NCBI RefSeq assembly: GCF_014323725.1
Contig: NZ_JABVED010000006.1
Span: 248,001 to 312,000, forward strand
Direction: 5' to 3'
DNA length: 64,000 bases
Origin: Actinokineospora xionganensis
GTDB lineage: Bacteria > Actinomycetota > Actinomycetes > Mycobacteriales > Pseudonocardiaceae
In this document: piece by piece, positions 8,346 to 17,507 of the stretch
How positions within the stretch are numbered: the stretch's first letter is position 1
Layout: each line of letters starts with the position of its first letter
Position numbers and translations under genes: made by a program
Notes under the pieces: generated by a model
Database searches by the model: none
Seen by the model: only the letters and a program-made list of their open reading frames with translations
What the model was told of the DNA's origin: nothing

Positions 8346-8816
8346 ATGGCCACGACCACGGTGATCGCCACGAACCGGCGAGCGCGCCACCTCTACGCCG
8401 TCCTCGACACGCTGGAGGCGGGCGTGATGCTCGTCGGCACCGAGGTCAAGAGCCTGCGGCTGGGGCGGGTGTCGCTGGTCGACGCCTTCGCCACGATCGA
8501 CGACGGCGAGGTATGGCTGCGCGGCCTGCACATCAACGAGTACGCCATGGGCACGTGGACCAACCACACCCCGCGCCGCGTGCGCAAACTGCTGCTCAAC
8601 CGCCGCGAGATCGACCGCTGGGACATCCGGGTCCGGGAGAGCGGGCTGTCGCTGATCCCGATGTCGATGTACTTCAGCGACGGCCGGGCCAAGGTCGAAC
8701 TGGCCCTGGTGAAGGGCAAGAAGACCTGGGACAAGCGCCAGGACCTGGCCACCCGCGACGCCAACCGGGAGATCGAGCGCGAATTCGCCCGGCACGTCAA
8801 AGGGCAGCGCCGCTGA
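8346..8816 (+). CDS. smpB: SsrA-binding protein SmpB
   Basis: SmpB binds tmRNA and delivers it to stalled ribosomes for trans-translation. The 156-residue protein shows the family hallmarks: NRRARHLYAVLDTLEAGVML, GTEVKSLRLGRVSL, the conserved RKLLLNRREID segment and a basic C-terminal tail (WDKRQDLATRD, then a helix ending HVKGQRR) that enters the mRNA channel. Length is normal. No tmRNA gene was seen nearby. It is divergent from the metalloprotease gene. Confidence 0.95.
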   Translation: MATTTVIATNRRARHLYAVLDTLEAGVMLVGTEVKSLRLGRVSLVDAFATIDDGEVWLRGLHINEYAMGTWTNHTPRRVRKLLLNRREIDRWDIRVRESGLSLIPMSMYFSDGRAKVELALVKGKKTWDKRQDLATRDANREIEREFARHVKGQRR

Positions 8817-8860
8817 ACCGCGTTGCGGCGGATCCCCGCCGCTCGTGACACGATCAGCGC

Positions 8861-9043
8861 ATGCGCGCCCCGCGGCCCTTCGCGGCGCTCCTGCGACTGG
8901 TCGACCGGTTCGAGGAGCGCGGCGTCTACGTGCCCGGCGAGGACAACCACGCGATCTCGCCGTGGCGTGACTTCGGCTGGCTGATCGCCGCCTGGCTCGT
9001 GTTCATCGGCGTCTTCGTGCTCTTCTTCGCGCTCGCGGGCTGA
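8861..9043 (+). CDS. Small single-pass membrane protein
   Basis: The 60-residue ORF has a cytoplasmic-looking N-terminal half (LLRLVDRFEERGVYVPGEDNH) and one C-terminal membrane helix (WLIAAWLVFIGVFVLFFALAG). It lies 44 bp after smpB with no strong ribosome site. Codon use matches the neighbours, and the charged half plus helix is a plausible protein. The family was not recognised. Confidence 0.5.
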   Translation: MRAPRPFAALLRLVDRFEERGVYVPGEDNHAISPWRDFGWLIAAWLVFIGVFVLFFALAG

Positions 9044-9215
9044 CCCGCCCTCGACAGTGGCGCTGATCACTCGTGGTGCTCTCCTGATCACGGCTCGGCC
9101 ACAGCACGACACCAGGTACGACTCAACGGCCTAACGGAGGCCGCATTCGGCTGGTCGGGCAGTAAAAGTGGACAGGCATCCCCGAGCGTCCCCAGGCAAG
9201 GAAGTGGCACTGACC

Positions 9216-9728
9216 GTGAAAACCGTCGGATGGGCGGCTGCCCTCTGCGCGCTGCTGGTGTTGGTCACCGGCTGCGGCAGCGGTCCCGCGTACTCCGAAC
9301 CGGCTGAGCGGTCCATCGCCGCGTCCGCCGCCTCGAACCCGTCGCGCAGCGGCGAGCGCAGGCCGCTGGGCGACGACCTCTCGATCACGGTTTCGGGACC
9401 CACCTCGTTCGTGCCGACCGACTCGGCGTACCCGAAGAGCCCGCGCGCGCTGGGCTTCGACGTGACCGTGGAGAACCACGGCACGACGGCGTACCGGCCG
9501 ACCGTGCTCGTGCTCACCGCGACCGCCGACGGCGCAGGCGCCCGACAGGTGATCGACTCGACCCAGGGCTACGCCGGGATGGTCGGCGACATCGAGATCG
9601 CCCCCGGCGCGAAGGCCCGGTTCTCCGTGGCGTTCGCCGTGCCCGAGGAACGCGTGACGGTGCGGCTGAGCGCCCAGCCGGACCCGGCGTCGCGGTCGAT
9701 GGTGATGGTGTTCGAGGGGCTCGCTTGA
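9216..9728 (+). CDS. Putative lipoprotein
   Basis: I chose the GTG at 9216 because AAGGAAG lies 11 bases upstream and the product then begins with a compact lipoprotein signal peptide ending in the lipobox VTGC (Cys20). The 170-residue product has a Ser/Ala-rich linker and then a beta-sandwich-like domain (GFDVTVENHGTTAYRPTV, IAPGAKARFSVAF) typical of DUF4352-like extracellular domains. It is probably anchored on the outer face of the membrane. Function unknown. Confidence 0.65.
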   Translation: MKTVGWAAALCALLVLVTGCGSGPAYSEPAERSIAASAASNPSRSGERRPLGDDLSITVSGPTSFVPTDSAYPKSPRALGFDVTVENHGTTAYRPTVLVLTATADGAGARQVIDSTQGYAGMVGDIEIAPGAKARFSVAFAVPEERVTVRLSAQPDPASRSMVMVFEGLA

Positions 9729-9905
9729 CGTTCTCTCTGCCCGTATGGGACGGAGATTCCTTCCACGCCGCGTGTGGAACGCGCGGCGTTGGGTGGATTA
9801 CCGCTTCGCCGCGCGGCGCCGGCATCGCTGCTGGTCGAGCGGCAAACCGCTCGGTCTAGGACACTGGCCCCCGCATCCTGGCAGCCGCGCGCTAGTTTCA
9901 ACGGC

Positions 9906-10370
9906 ATGACGCGACTTTCCGAGGGCGACCAGGCTCCTGATTTCACGCTCCTCGACAGCGAGGGCAACGAGGTCTCGCTGTCCGACTTCCGCGGCAAGTC
10001 CGTGGTCGTCTACTTCTACCCGGCGGCGGCCACCCCCGGCTGCACCAAGCAGGCCTGCGACTTCCGGGACAACCTCGCGGAACTCAACGACGCGGGCTTC
10101 GCCGTTCTCGGCATCTCCCCGGACAAGCCCGCGAAGCTGGCCAAGTTCGTCGCCGACGAGGGCCTCACCTTCCCGCTGCTGTCCGACCCGGACCGCGCGG
10201 TGCTCACCGCGTGGGGCGCGTACGGCGAGAAGCAGCTCTACGGCAAGACGGTGACCGGTGTGATCCGGTCCACTTTCATCGTCGACCCCGAGGGCCGCAT
10301 CGCGCACGCCTTCTACAACGTGCGGGCCACCGGACACGTCGCCAAGCTGCGCAAAGACCTCAAGCTCTGA
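9906..10370 (+). CDS. bcp: Thioredoxin-dependent thiol peroxidase (Bcp/PrxQ)
   Basis: This peroxiredoxin reduces H2O2 and organic hydroperoxides with thioredoxin. The 154 residues contain PDFTLLDSEG, YFYPAAATPGCTKQACDFRD with peroxidatic Cys46 and resolving Cys51 (the atypical 2-Cys PrxQ arrangement), and the RSTFIVDPEGRI segment. Length is standard. A strong hairpin follows the stop. Confidence 0.93.
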   Translation: MTRLSEGDQAPDFTLLDSEGNEVSLSDFRGKSVVVYFYPAAATPGCTKQACDFRDNLAELNDAGFAVLGISPDKPAKLAKFVADEGLTFPLLSDPDRAVLTAWGAYGEKQLYGKTVTGVIRSTFIVDPEGRIAHAFYNVRATGHVAKLRKDLKL

Positions 10371-10378
10371 TCGAATTC

Positions 10379-10418
10379 GCGGTGCGCGACAACCAAATCG
10401 ACGGTTGTCGCGTACCGC
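10379..10418 (+). terminator. Hairpin after bcp
   Basis: Arms GCGGTGCGCGACAACC (10379-10394) and GGTTGTCGCGTACCGC (10403-10418) pair over 16 bp with one G-T wobble and an 8-nt loop. It starts 9 bp after the bcp stop. No U tract follows, as is common in high-GC actinobacteria. Confidence 0.65.
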
Positions 10419-10485
10419 GGGCCCAGCGGAACAGTTGCCTGCCGAGGACGTCAACTTCACCATCGGGTGACGGCGTATTCACGGC

Positions 10486-11391
10486 ATGCGCCTGCTGTCG
10501 TTCCTCGTGCTCATCCTGCTCGCCGGGTGCTCCTCGGCACCGATCGGCGTGGTCTCGGCCAGGATCGTGCCGGTCGAGGTCGCCACGCCGACCGTGGCGC
10601 CGGTTCAGCCCTCCGCCGCCGCGTCGGCCACCCCGACCCAGCCGTCGCCCCCGCCCCAGCCGTCGACCCCGGCGCCGCCCAAAAGACCGGTGGACGTGGC
10701 AGGCGCGGTGCGCGGGATCCAGAAATCGGCCACCGTGGGCGCGCTGGTGATCGACCGGCACACGGGCGCGGAACTGGTGTCGGTCAACCCCGACCGCGGG
10801 TTCCACTCGGCGTCGCTGGTCAAGCTCCTCATCGCCCTCGACGTGCTGCGCTCCGGCGACGGCGACGGCGACCGTGGCCGGGTCCGGCGGATGCTGCAGC
10901 TGTCGGACGACCCGATCGCCAGCGAGCTGTGGACACGGTCGGGCGGGGTCGCCATGGTGACCCGCACGGCGAAGCGGCTGGGTCTCACCGACACCCGACC
11001 GCCCGCCGACCCTGGCCGATGGGGCGACACACGGCTCAGCGCGCGTGATGTCGCCCGGATCTACACGCACGTGATGAACGACCTGCCCGCCGCGGACAAG
11101 GCCCTCGTCGTCGACGCGCTGGCCACGGCGCCGCGGGTGGCGGCGGACGGGTTCGACCAGCACTTCGGGATTCCCGCCGGGGTGGACGCGGACTGGGCGG
11201 TCAAACAGGGCTGGGGCGACAACGCGAAGGTGGACTTCGTGCACAGCACCGGGCTGGTCGGGGCGAAGTGGCGTTACGTCGTTGTGCTGCTGACCGAGCA
11301 CCCGCCCACGACTCGGCTCTCGACAGCGGCCTCGTCGGTCACCGCGGGCGCCGAGGCGATCGGCCGGTTGGTGTCCGAAAGCGAGGGGTAG
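10486..11391 (+). CDS. Beta-lactamase/penicillin-binding-like serine hydrolase lipoprotein
   Basis: The 301-residue protein has a lipoprotein signal (LLAGC, Cys15), a Pro/Thr/Ser-rich linker to about residue 68, and a class A beta-lactamase-like domain: SxxK as SLVK (Ser110/Lys113), an SDD segment at the SDN position, and KQGWG near the position of the KTG motif. The KTG triad is not canonical, so hydrolysis of beta-lactams is doubtful. A peptidoglycan-related or degenerate role outside the membrane is possible. It is upstream of, but not clearly in operon with, the glxA-like gene. Confidence 0.7.
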   Translation: MRLLSFLVLILLAGCSSAPIGVVSARIVPVEVATPTVAPVQPSAAASATPTQPSPPPQPSTPAPPKRPVDVAGAVRGIQKSATVGALVIDRHTGAELVSVNPDRGFHSASLVKLLIALDVLRSGDGDGDRGRVRRMLQLSDDPIASELWTRSGGVAMVTRTAKRLGLTDTRPPADPGRWGDTRLSARDVARIYTHVMNDLPAADKALVVDALATAPRVAADGFDQHFGIPAGVDADWAVKQGWGDNAKVDFVHSTGLVGAKWRYVVVLLTEHPPTTRLSTAASSVTAGAEAIGRLVSESEG

Positions 11392-11433
11392 GCGTCCTTG
11401 CGGACATGACCCCGCTGCCAGAGGCTGGACCAC

Positions 11434-12393
11434 ATGGCACACAGGGTCGTTCTCGTCGTCTTCCCCGGTGTTCAGCTGCTCGACGTCGTCGGCCCCGCCG
11501 AGGTCTTCGCGGGCGCGGCGCAGTTCGAACCGGACGCCTACGACCTTGTCGTCGCCTCCCCGGACGGCTCGGCCGTGCGCGGCGCTTCGGGCCTGCGGCT
11601 CGACGCCGACGCCGGGCTGGCCGAGGTCGACCACGCCGACACCCTGCTGATCGCGGGCGGATGGGGATACCAGGAGGCGTGCGCTCCTTCGGTGGTCGAG
11701 CAGGTGCGTCGGCTCGCGGCGACCGCGTCCCGGGTCTGCTCGGTGTGCACGGGCGCGTTCGTGCTCGGCACTGCCGGGCTGCTGGACGGGCGTCGGGCGA
11801 CGACGCACTGGGCGATGGCCGGGCGGCTGCGGTCGGCCTTCCCCGGGGTGGTCGTGGAGCCCGACCGCATCTTCGTGCGCGACGGGTCGGTGTACACGTC
11901 GGCGGGGGTGACGGCGGGGATGGACTTGGCGCTCGCCCTGGTGGAGTCCGACCACGGCGCGGAGACCGCCCGCACGGTGGCGCGGTGGCTGGTGCTGTTC
12001 CTGCAGCGGCCGGGCGGGCAGTCCCAGTTCTCCACCCGTCTGGACTACGCGGTGGCGTCCGCGTCACCGCTGCGCCCGTTGTGTGACGAGATCACCGCCG
12101 ACCCGGCCGCCGACCACCGGGTGCCCCGGCTCGCGCGGCGGGCGGGGATGTCCGAACGGCACCTCGGCAGGTTGTTCGCGGAGCAGCTGGGCACGACACC
12201 GGCCCGGTTCGTCGAACGGGTTCGCGTGGAGGCGGCGCGGGGGCTGCTGGAAGCCGAGTCGACCACCGTGGCGGCCGTGTCGGCGCGCACCGGCTTCGGC
12301 AGCCCGGAGACATTGCGGCGGGCTTTCGTGCGCGTCCTGGGCGTGGGCCCGGACGACTACCGAGCGCGGTTCCGTACCGCGGAGAGGATCTGA
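11434..12393 (+). CDS. GlxA-family AraC-type transcriptional regulator
   Basis: The 319-residue protein joins an N-terminal DJ-1/PfpI domain (FPGVQLLDVVGPAEVFA; nucleophile-elbow segment VCSVCTGAFVLGTAGLL) to a C-terminal AraC double HTH (about 225-315: LARRAGMSERHLGRLFAEQLG and AVSARTGFGSPETLRRAF). Such proteins are cytoplasmic regulators whose DJ-1 domain probably senses a metabolite. It ends one base before the next gene, a stand-alone DJ-1 domain protein. Confidence 0.88.
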   Translation: MAHRVVLVVFPGVQLLDVVGPAEVFAGAAQFEPDAYDLVVASPDGSAVRGASGLRLDADAGLAEVDHADTLLIAGGWGYQEACAPSVVEQVRRLAATASRVCSVCTGAFVLGTAGLLDGRRATTHWAMAGRLRSAFPGVVVEPDRIFVRDGSVYTSAGVTAGMDLALALVESDHGAETARTVARWLVLFLQRPGGQSQFSTRLDYAVASASPLRPLCDEITADPAADHRVPRLARRAGMSERHLGRLFAEQLGTTPARFVERVRVEAARGLLEAESTTVAAVSARTGFGSPETLRRAFVRVLGVGPDDYRARFRTAERI

Positions 12394-12394
12394 C

Positions 12395-13030
12395 ATGCAG
12401 GTCGCGATCGTGCTCTACCCCGGGGTCACCGCCCTGGACGCGGTGGGACCGTACGAGGTGCTGCGGCTGATGCCGGACACGGAGCTTCGGTTCGTCGGCC
12501 ACTCACCGGGTCCGCTGATGACCGACGCGGGCATCCTGACCCTCGGCGTGACCCACACCTTCGCCTCGACCCCGGCCCCGGACCTGCTCCTCGTCCCCGG
12601 CTCGGAACGCGGCACACAGGCGGCGATGGCCGACCCGGTGCTGCGGCAATGGCTGATCGAAGCGCACCAGACGACCCGCTGGACGACGTCGGTATGCAGC
12701 GGAGCCCTGATCCTGGGCGCGGCGGGGCTGCTGAAGGGTGTGGACGCGACCACCCACTGGCTGGTCCAGGACGCCCTACCGCACTTCGGGGCGCGGTCGT
12801 GCCCGGCGGAGCGGGTGGTGCACCAGGGGCGGATCGCGACGGCGGCGGGGGTGTCGGCGGGGATCGATCTGGCGCTGTGGCTGGCCGGGGAGATCCATGG
12901 GCGGGAGGTGGCGGAGGCCATCCAACTGATGATCGAGTACGACCCGCGACCACCGTTCGACTCAGGACACCTGTCCAAGGCAAGCGAGCCGGTTGTCGCG
13001 TTGGCAAGGGCAGCATTCACCGAGCGGTGA
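12395..13030 (+). CDS. DJ-1/PfpI family protein
   Basis: ATG start one base after the upstream stop, with GGAGAGGATC as ribosome site, so it is co-transcribed with the GlxA-type regulator. The 211-residue protein has LYPGVTALDAVGPYEV and the elbow TSVCSGALILGAAGLLKG with its conserved Cys, but no HTH. Relatives include isonitrile hydratase and glutamine-amidotransferase-like proteins. The pairing suggests it modifies or senses the same compound; the reaction is unknown. Confidence 0.8.
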   Translation: MQVAIVLYPGVTALDAVGPYEVLRLMPDTELRFVGHSPGPLMTDAGILTLGVTHTFASTPAPDLLLVPGSERGTQAAMADPVLRQWLIEAHQTTRWTTSVCSGALILGAAGLLKGVDATTHWLVQDALPHFGARSCPAERVVHQGRIATAAGVSAGIDLALWLAGEIHGREVAEAIQLMIEYDPRPPFDSGHLSKASEPVVALARAAFTER

Positions 13031-13054
13031 TCACACCGCACAGAGGCCGGGCCG

Positions 13055-13153
13055 AGAGCACCGCTCCAACTCGAGAGCACCGCTCTCGCCCGCACCAGAG
13101 CACCGCTCCAATTCCCGCACCAAAGCAGTGCTAACAAGAGAGAGCGCCGCTCT
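13055..13153. repeat. Cluster of five short palindromes AGAGCACCGCTC
   Basis: Three exact copies (13055-13066, 13074-13085, 13097-13108), a degenerate copy AAAGCAGTGCTA (13122-13133) and AGAGCGCCGCTCT (13141-13153) lie in 100 bp. Each is a GAGC-acc-GCTC inverted repeat, and the second extends to GAGAGC/GCTCTC. They fill the gap between convergent genes. They may act as a terminator or be a genome-wide interspersed repeat. Confidence 0.7.
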
Positions 13154-13188
13154 GGTGTGAGACCGGGTCGTGCGGCTGGAAGTCCGGC

Positions 13189-13794
13189 TCAGTCAGCCAA
13201 TGACCGCAGGTGGTCGAGGAGTAGGCGGAGGGCTCGGCCGCGGTGGGACTGGGCGTCCTTCTCCGCGGGCGCCAACTCAGCCGACGTCCTCGTCTCCCCC
13301 TCGGGCACGAAGATCGGGTCGTAGCCGAACCCGTTCTCCCCGCGTCCGGCCCTGATCAGCGTCCCGCGCCATTCGCCGCGGACCACCACCTCGGGACCGC
13401 CAGGAACCACCAGTGCCGCCGTGCACACGAAGGCCGCGCCCCGGCGCTCATCCGGAACATCCGTCAGTTGCCCCAGCACAAGGTCCAGGTTGGCCTGGTC
13501 GTCACCGTGTTTGCCCGACCACCGCGCCGACAACACCCCCGGCATCCCGTTGAGCGCGTCGACCGCGAGGCCCGAGTCGTCGGCTATCGACGGGAGGCCG
13601 GTGGCGGCCACCGCGTCGCGGGCCTTGGCCAGGGCGTTTTCCTCGAATGTGGCGCCGGTCTCCGGGGCGTCCGGGAATTCGGGGACGTCGGCGAGGCCGA
13701 TGATCTCGATGCCCGACACCTCGGCGTCGGCCAGGATTCGGCGGAGTTCGCCCAGCTTCTTGGCGTTGCGGGACGCCACCAGCACGCGGGTCAT
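13189..13794 (-). CDS. rdgB: Non-canonical purine NTP pyrophosphatase (RdgB/HAM1)
   Basis: It hydrolyses dITP, XTP and ITP to monophosphates, keeping deaminated purines out of DNA and RNA. The 201-residue protein has the N-terminal substrate loop ([14 protein letters not shown]), the [10 protein letters not shown] segment, [22 protein letters not shown] and SHRGRAL. Its ATG overlaps the rph stop by ATGA, so translation is coupled. It is the last gene of a seven-gene minus-strand run. Confidence 0.94.
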   Translation of the reverse strand: MTRVLVASRNAKKLGELRRILADAEVSGIEIIGLADVPEFPDAPETGATFEENALAKARDAVAATGLPSIADDSGLAVDALNGMPGVLSARWSGKHGDDQANLDLVLGQLTDVPDERRGAAFVCTAALVVPGGPEVVVRGEWRGTLIRAGRGENGFGYDPIFVPEGETRTSAELAPAEKDAQSHRGRALRLLLDHLRSLAD

Positions 13795-14537
13795 CCGGTC
13801 AGCTCGCCCGGGTACGGCAGCGCCAGGGCCTCCGCCTGGATGCGGTTGAGCTCCGCGCACCCGGCGAGGGCGTAGTCGAGCATCTGGTCGAGGGTGGAGC
13901 GGGCGAACGTCGCGCCCTCGCCCGTGCCCTGGACCTCGATGAGCGTGCCCGCGTCGGTCGCGACGACGTTCATGTCGACCTCGGCGCGCACGTCCTCCTC
14001 GTAGGGCAGGTCGAGCCGCACCCGGCCGCCGACCACACCCACGCTCACCGCGGACACCGCGCAGGAGAACGGCTGCGGGTCCGCGAGCTTGCCCTTCGCG
14101 CCCAGGTACGTCACGGCGTCGTGCAGCGCGACATACGCGCCGGTGATCGCGGCCGTTCGGGTGCCGCCGTCGGCTTGGATGACGTCGCAGTCGAGGTGGA
14201 TGGTGTTCTCACCGAGCGCCGCCAGGTCGATGCAGGCGCGCAGCGAGCGGCCGATGAGCCTGCTGATCTCGTGCGTGCGCCCGCCGATGCGGCCCTTAAC
14301 CGACTCGCGGTCGCCGCGGGTGTTGGTCGCCGAGGGCAGCATCGCGTACTCGGCGGTGACCCAGCCGAGCCCGGAGCCCTTGCGCCACCGGGGCACGCCC
14401 TCGGTCACGCTGGCCGCGCACAGCACCCTGGTCTTCCCGAACTCCACGAGCACCGAGCCCGCGGGCCAGTCCTGGTAGCCCCGGGTGAGCTTGATGTCCC
14501 TGAGCTGGTCGTCGTTCCTGCCATCGCTTCGCGCCAC
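13791..14537 (-). CDS. rph: Ribonuclease PH
   Basis: A 3'-5' phosphorolytic exoribonuclease trimming tRNA 3' ends. I place the start at a GTG (14537) ten bases past the upstream MBL stop, preceded by AGGGTG. The 248-residue protein then begins [14 protein letters not shown] and carries [14 protein letters not shown], the [20 protein letters not shown] core, the [20 protein letters not shown] phosphate site and the [11 protein letters not shown] end motif. The overlap with rdgB and the gene order match M. tuberculosis. Confidence 0.94.
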   Translation of the reverse strand: MARSDGRNDDQLRDIKLTRGYQDWPAGSVLVEFGKTRVLCAASVTEGVPRWRKGSGLGWVTAEYAMLPSATNTRGDRESVKGRIGGRTHEISRLIGRSLRACIDLAALGENTIHLDCDVIQADGGTRTAAITGAYVALHDAVTYLGAKGKLADPQPFSCAVSAVSVGVVGGRVRLDLPYEEDVRAEVDMNVVATDAGTLIEVQGTGEGATFARSTLDQMLDYALAGCAELNRIQAEALALPYPGELTG

Positions 14538-14547
14538 GTGCAACACC

Positions 14548-15318
14548 CTAGATGTCGTACTTGGCGCCCTGTTCGACGAGGACCATTTCACCGTCGTACG
14601 CCGCCCGGACCTCGGCCATCACCGCGTCGGCGTCGGTCCACGGCGGGATGTGGGTGACCAGCACCCGCTCGACGCCCGCGCCCGTGGCGAGGACGCCCGC
14701 CTCGTGTCCGGACAGGTGCAGGTTCGGCGGGTTGTTCGGCGAGTGCGTCCACGAAGCCTCGGACAGCAGCACGTCCGCGCCGTGGACGACCTCGATGAGC
14801 GCGTCGCACATCGCCGTGTCGCCGGTGTAGGCCAGGGACCGGCCGCCGTGGCTGATCCGGAAGCTGAACGACTCGCACGGGTGCGCCGCCGGGGCGACGA
14901 CCACCTCGAAGGGTCCGATGTGGACTTTCCCGGGCCGCAGCGCGTGGAATTCGTACACATCGGACAGATCGGTGACCGCCCGGTCGGCCTCGTCGGTGGC
15001 GTAGGCCGCGATGAACCGGGTCGGCGCCTCACTCGGCGCGTAGACGTCCAGCTTGTTCACCCGCGGGTCGTACGGCGGCGCCGGGTGGTAGCGGCGCAGC
15101 ACCGACAGGCCGGAGAAGTCGGCGCAGTGGTCGGCGTGCAGGTGGGAGAACATCAGCGCGTCGAGGTCGAACGGGTCGACCACCGCCTGCATCGCGGCGA
15201 AGGCGCCGTTGCCGAGTTCGATTCCCAGCAGGAAATCGTCAGCGGCCAGCAGGTAGCCGGAGGCGGGCGCGTTCGGGCCGGGGAAGCTCCCCGAACAGCC
15301 GAGGACTGTCAGTAGCAC
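14548..15318 (-). CDS. MBL-fold metallo-hydrolase
   Basis: The 256-residue protein has HLHADH (His59, His61, Asp63, His64), a further metal-binding His in the APAAHPCES region, GDTAMCD, and a C-terminal THIPPW. The GTG start directly follows GAGG, which is tight, but homologues as I know them begin with the same [10 protein letters not shown]. It resembles Rv1339 of M. tuberculosis, which sits in the same position and whose relatives have been described as cyclic-nucleotide phosphodiesterases; that function is inferred here. Confidence 0.85.
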   Translation of the reverse strand: MLLTVLGCSGSFPGPNAPASGYLLAADDFLLGIELGNGAFAAMQAVVDPFDLDALMFSHLHADHCADFSGLSVLRRYHPAPPYDPRVNKLDVYAPSEAPTRFIAAYATDEADRAVTDLSDVYEFHALRPGKVHIGPFEVVVAPAAHPCESFSFRISHGGRSLAYTGDTAMCDALIEVVHGADVLLSEASWTHSPNNPPNLHLSGHEAGVLATGAGVERVLVTHIPPWTDADAVMAEVRAAYDGEMVLVEQGAKYDI

Positions 15319-15353
15319 CTCGACAGACTGTCACAGCGAGCGCCCGGACACGA

Positions 15354-16157
15354 TCACCGTCGAGCCAATGGAGCAACACTTGCCAACTCCGGCCCGAGGA
15401 ATCTGCGTGCCAGGCGATGAAACGGCTCCGCGGGCCCGGTGGCGACGAACTCGTGCGCGGGCTCGCCCGCGTCCTCGGCGAACAGGTCGTGCTCGGCGAG
15501 GACCCGGAACACGTCTTTCGCGCACTCCTCCGCGCTCGACACGAGGGTCACGTCCTGGCCCATGACGATCTGCACGACGCCGGTCAGCAGCGGGTAGTGC
15601 GTGCAGCCGAGCACGACAGTGTCCACCTCCGCCTCCTGCAGCGGCTCGAGGTAGGACTGGGCGAGGCCGAGGATCTGCCTGCCCGAGGTGACGCCCTTCT
15701 CGACGAAGTCGACGAAGCGCGGGCAGGCCGAGCTGGTCACGGTGACGCCGGGCGCGGCGGCGAAAGCGTCGTCGTACGCGCGAGAGCGGACCGTCCCCGC
15801 GGTGCCGATCACCCCGACGCGACCCGACCGGGTCGCCGCCACGGCGCGGCGCACGGCGGGCACGATGACCTCGACCACGGGGATGTCATAGCGCTCGCGC
15901 GCGTCGCGCAGGCACGCCGATGAGGCCGTGTTGCAGGCGATGACCAGCATCTTCACCCCGTCGTCGACCAGCCGGTCGGCGATCGCCAGCGAGTGCGCCC
16001 GGACGTCGGCGATGGGCCGCGGGCCGTACGGGCTGTTGGCGGTGTCGCCGACGTAGCGCAGCCGCTCGTGCGGGAGTTGGTCGAGGATGGCGCGCGCGAC
16101 GGTGAGTCCCCCGACGCCGGAGTCGAAGATCCCGATCGGAGCCTGAGGTCGCGTCAC
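15354..16157 (-). CDS. murI: Glutamate racemase
   Basis: MurI supplies D-glutamate for peptidoglycan. The 267-residue protein has [16 protein letters not shown] at its N-terminus, catalytic Cys motifs IACNTAS and LGCTHYPLL, and [11 protein letters not shown]. The GTG start overlaps the rhomboid stop by 4 bp (GTGA). It precedes the MBL gene by 35 bp in the conserved rhomboid-murI-MBL-rph-rdgB order. Confidence 0.94.
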   Translation of the reverse strand: MTRPQAPIGIFDSGVGGLTVARAILDQLPHERLRYVGDTANSPYGPRPIADVRAHSLAIADRLVDDGVKMLVIACNTASSACLRDARERYDIPVVEVIVPAVRRAVAATRSGRVGVIGTAGTVRSRAYDDAFAAAPGVTVTSSACPRFVDFVEKGVTSGRQILGLAQSYLEPLQEAEVDTVVLGCTHYPLLTGVVQIVMGQDVTLVSSAEECAKDVFRVLAEHDLFAEDAGEPAHEFVATGPAEPFHRLARRFLGPELASVAPLARR

Positions 16158-16774
16158 GCCTTGAACGTACCGGGAACCGCGGGCTTGTCCGCCACGGCGG
16201 CGAACCAGGCGGCCAGGACGCCGCCGACCGCGCCGAACAGGTGGCCCTGCCAGGAGATCCCGGTGTCGCCAGGCAGCACGCCGAGCAGCGTCGTGCCCCA
16301 GTACGCGAGCAGGACGGCGGCCACGCCCAGTTGCAGGATGCTCCGGTTGAACAGGCCGCGCACCAGCAGGAACAGCAGCCAGCCGAAGCACAGCCCGGAC
16401 GCGCCGATGGTGACCGTGCCGTCGGGACTGGTGAGCCATACGCCGATGCCGCTGACCAGCCAGATCGTCGCGGTTACCGCGACCCACTGGCCCAGCCCGT
16501 TGGCCATCGCGAGGAAGGCGAAGACCAGCAGCGGCACGCTGTTGCCGATCAGGTGCGCCCATTCCCCGTGCAGCAGCGGGGACCAGATGATGCCGTCGAG
16601 CCCCTCGACGCTGCGCGGGATGATCCCGTTCATCTCCAGGTCCGCGGGCAGCAGCCGGTCGGCGAACTCGATCAGGTAGAGCAGGACGGCGAAGCCGCCC
16701 ACGACGATGCCTGCCTGGGCCAGGTTCGGCGGAAGGACACGGTTCGCGGGTCGCTTGGCGGGGACGGTGCTCAC
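16154..16774 (-). CDS. Rhomboid-family intramembrane serine protease
   Basis: The GTG start at 16774 gives 206 residues with six predicted membrane helices. GASGLCFGW carries the catalytic Ser, and HLFGAVGG near the C-terminus carries the catalytic His. [15 protein letters not shown] is the conserved His/Asn helix. Rhomboids cut substrate helices within the membrane. The same gene lies between cysM and murI in mycobacteria (Rv1337). The ribosome site is weak, and a longer ORF upstream is not credible. Confidence 0.88.
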   Translation of the reverse strand: MSTVPAKRPANRVLPPNLAQAGIVVGGFAVLLYLIEFADRLLPADLEMNGIIPRSVEGLDGIIWSPLLHGEWAHLIGNSVPLLVFAFLAMANGLGQWVAVTATIWLVSGIGVWLTSPDGTVTIGASGLCFGWLLFLLVRGLFNRSILQLGVAAVLLAYWGTTLLGVLPGDTGISWQGHLFGAVGGVLAAWFAAVADKPAVPGTFKA

Positions 16775-16784
16775 GAAACCGAGG

Positions 16785-17507
16785 TTACGTGCTCGCGGGC
16801 CGCCGCGGATCCGGAAGAACCCTGAGGTCGTCCCCGAGCGCCACGTCGACGGCCAGTTCCGCGTGAAGGCGGGCGGTCGGGAACACCGGCACCGGGCTGT
16901 CGGCCTGGGTGAGGAGGAGTTCGATCTCGGTGCAGCCGAGGATGACCCCTTCGGCACCGCGATCGACAAGCCTGCCGATGACCTCGCGATACGCCTGGCG
17001 GGACTCGTCGCGCACGACGCCGAGGACGAGTTCGTCGTAGATCACCCGGTGCACGGTCGCGCGGTCGGCGGCGTCGGGGACGACGACGTCGAGGCCGAGT
17101 TCGGCGAGCCTGCCAGTGTAGAAGTCCTGCTCCATGGTGAACGCGGTCCCGAGCAGCCCGACCCGCCGCAGCCCCGCCCGGCGCACCGCGGCGGCCGTGG
17201 TGTCGGCGAGGTGCAGCAGCGGCGCGTCGATCCGGTCGGCGACCTTGTGCATGGTGTTGGTGCACAGCACGACAAGTTCCGCCCCGGCTCGCACCAGCGC
17301 CTGCGCGGCGTCGTCCAGGACGGCGGCGGCGTCGTCCCAGCGGCCTTCGACCTGCATGCGCTCGATGTCGGCGAAGTCCACGGAATACAGCACGCAGCGC
17401 GCCGAGTGCAGGCCGCCGAGGCGTTCACGGACGCGCTCGTTGACCACACGGTAGTACTCCGCCGACGACTCCCAGCTCATCCCGCCGAGGAGTCCGATGA
17501 CCTTCAC
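16785..17507 (-). CDS. Aspartate/glutamate racemase family protein
   Basis: The 240-residue protein begins MKVIGLLGGMSWESSAEYY, the signature of the aspartate racemase (YgeA/RacX-type) group, with Cys82 in LCTNTMH and a second Cys in LGCTEIELL as the two-base catalytic pair. It would make a D-amino acid in the cytoplasm. Its GTG overlaps the stop of the SRPBCC gene (GTGA). It is extra relative to the mycobacterial cluster and sits two genes from murI, the other racemase. Confidence 0.88.
   Translation of the reverse strand: MKVIGLLGGMSWESSAEYYRVVNERVRERLGGLHSARCVLYSVDFADIERMQVEGRWDDAAAVLDDAAQALVRAGAELVVLCTNTMHKVADRIDAPLLHLADTTAAAVRRAGLRRVGLLGTAFTMEQDFYTGRLAELGLDVVVPDAADRATVHRVIYDELVLGVVRDESRQAYREVIGRLVDRGAEGVILGCTEIELLLTQADSPVPVFPTARLHAELAVDVALGDDLRVLPDPRRPAST

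Noticed and set aside
10486-11391. Assigning a true class A beta-lactamase resistance gene
   Set aside because: SxxK is present, but the SDN and KTG motifs are altered and the protein is a lipoprotein with a long linker; only fold-level similarity is supported.
10360-11955. Long antisense open frames, here and across the window (for example 30016-31104, 46051-48243, 57989-59221)
   Set aside because: They mirror strong sense genes with recognised domains; high GC opens the opposite frames. None has domain motifs or a convincing start.
13055-13153. CRISPR array from the AGAGCACCGCTC repeats
   Set aside because: Repeats are 12 bp and palindromic with 7-32 bp irregular gaps; no spacers of uniform length and no cas genes.
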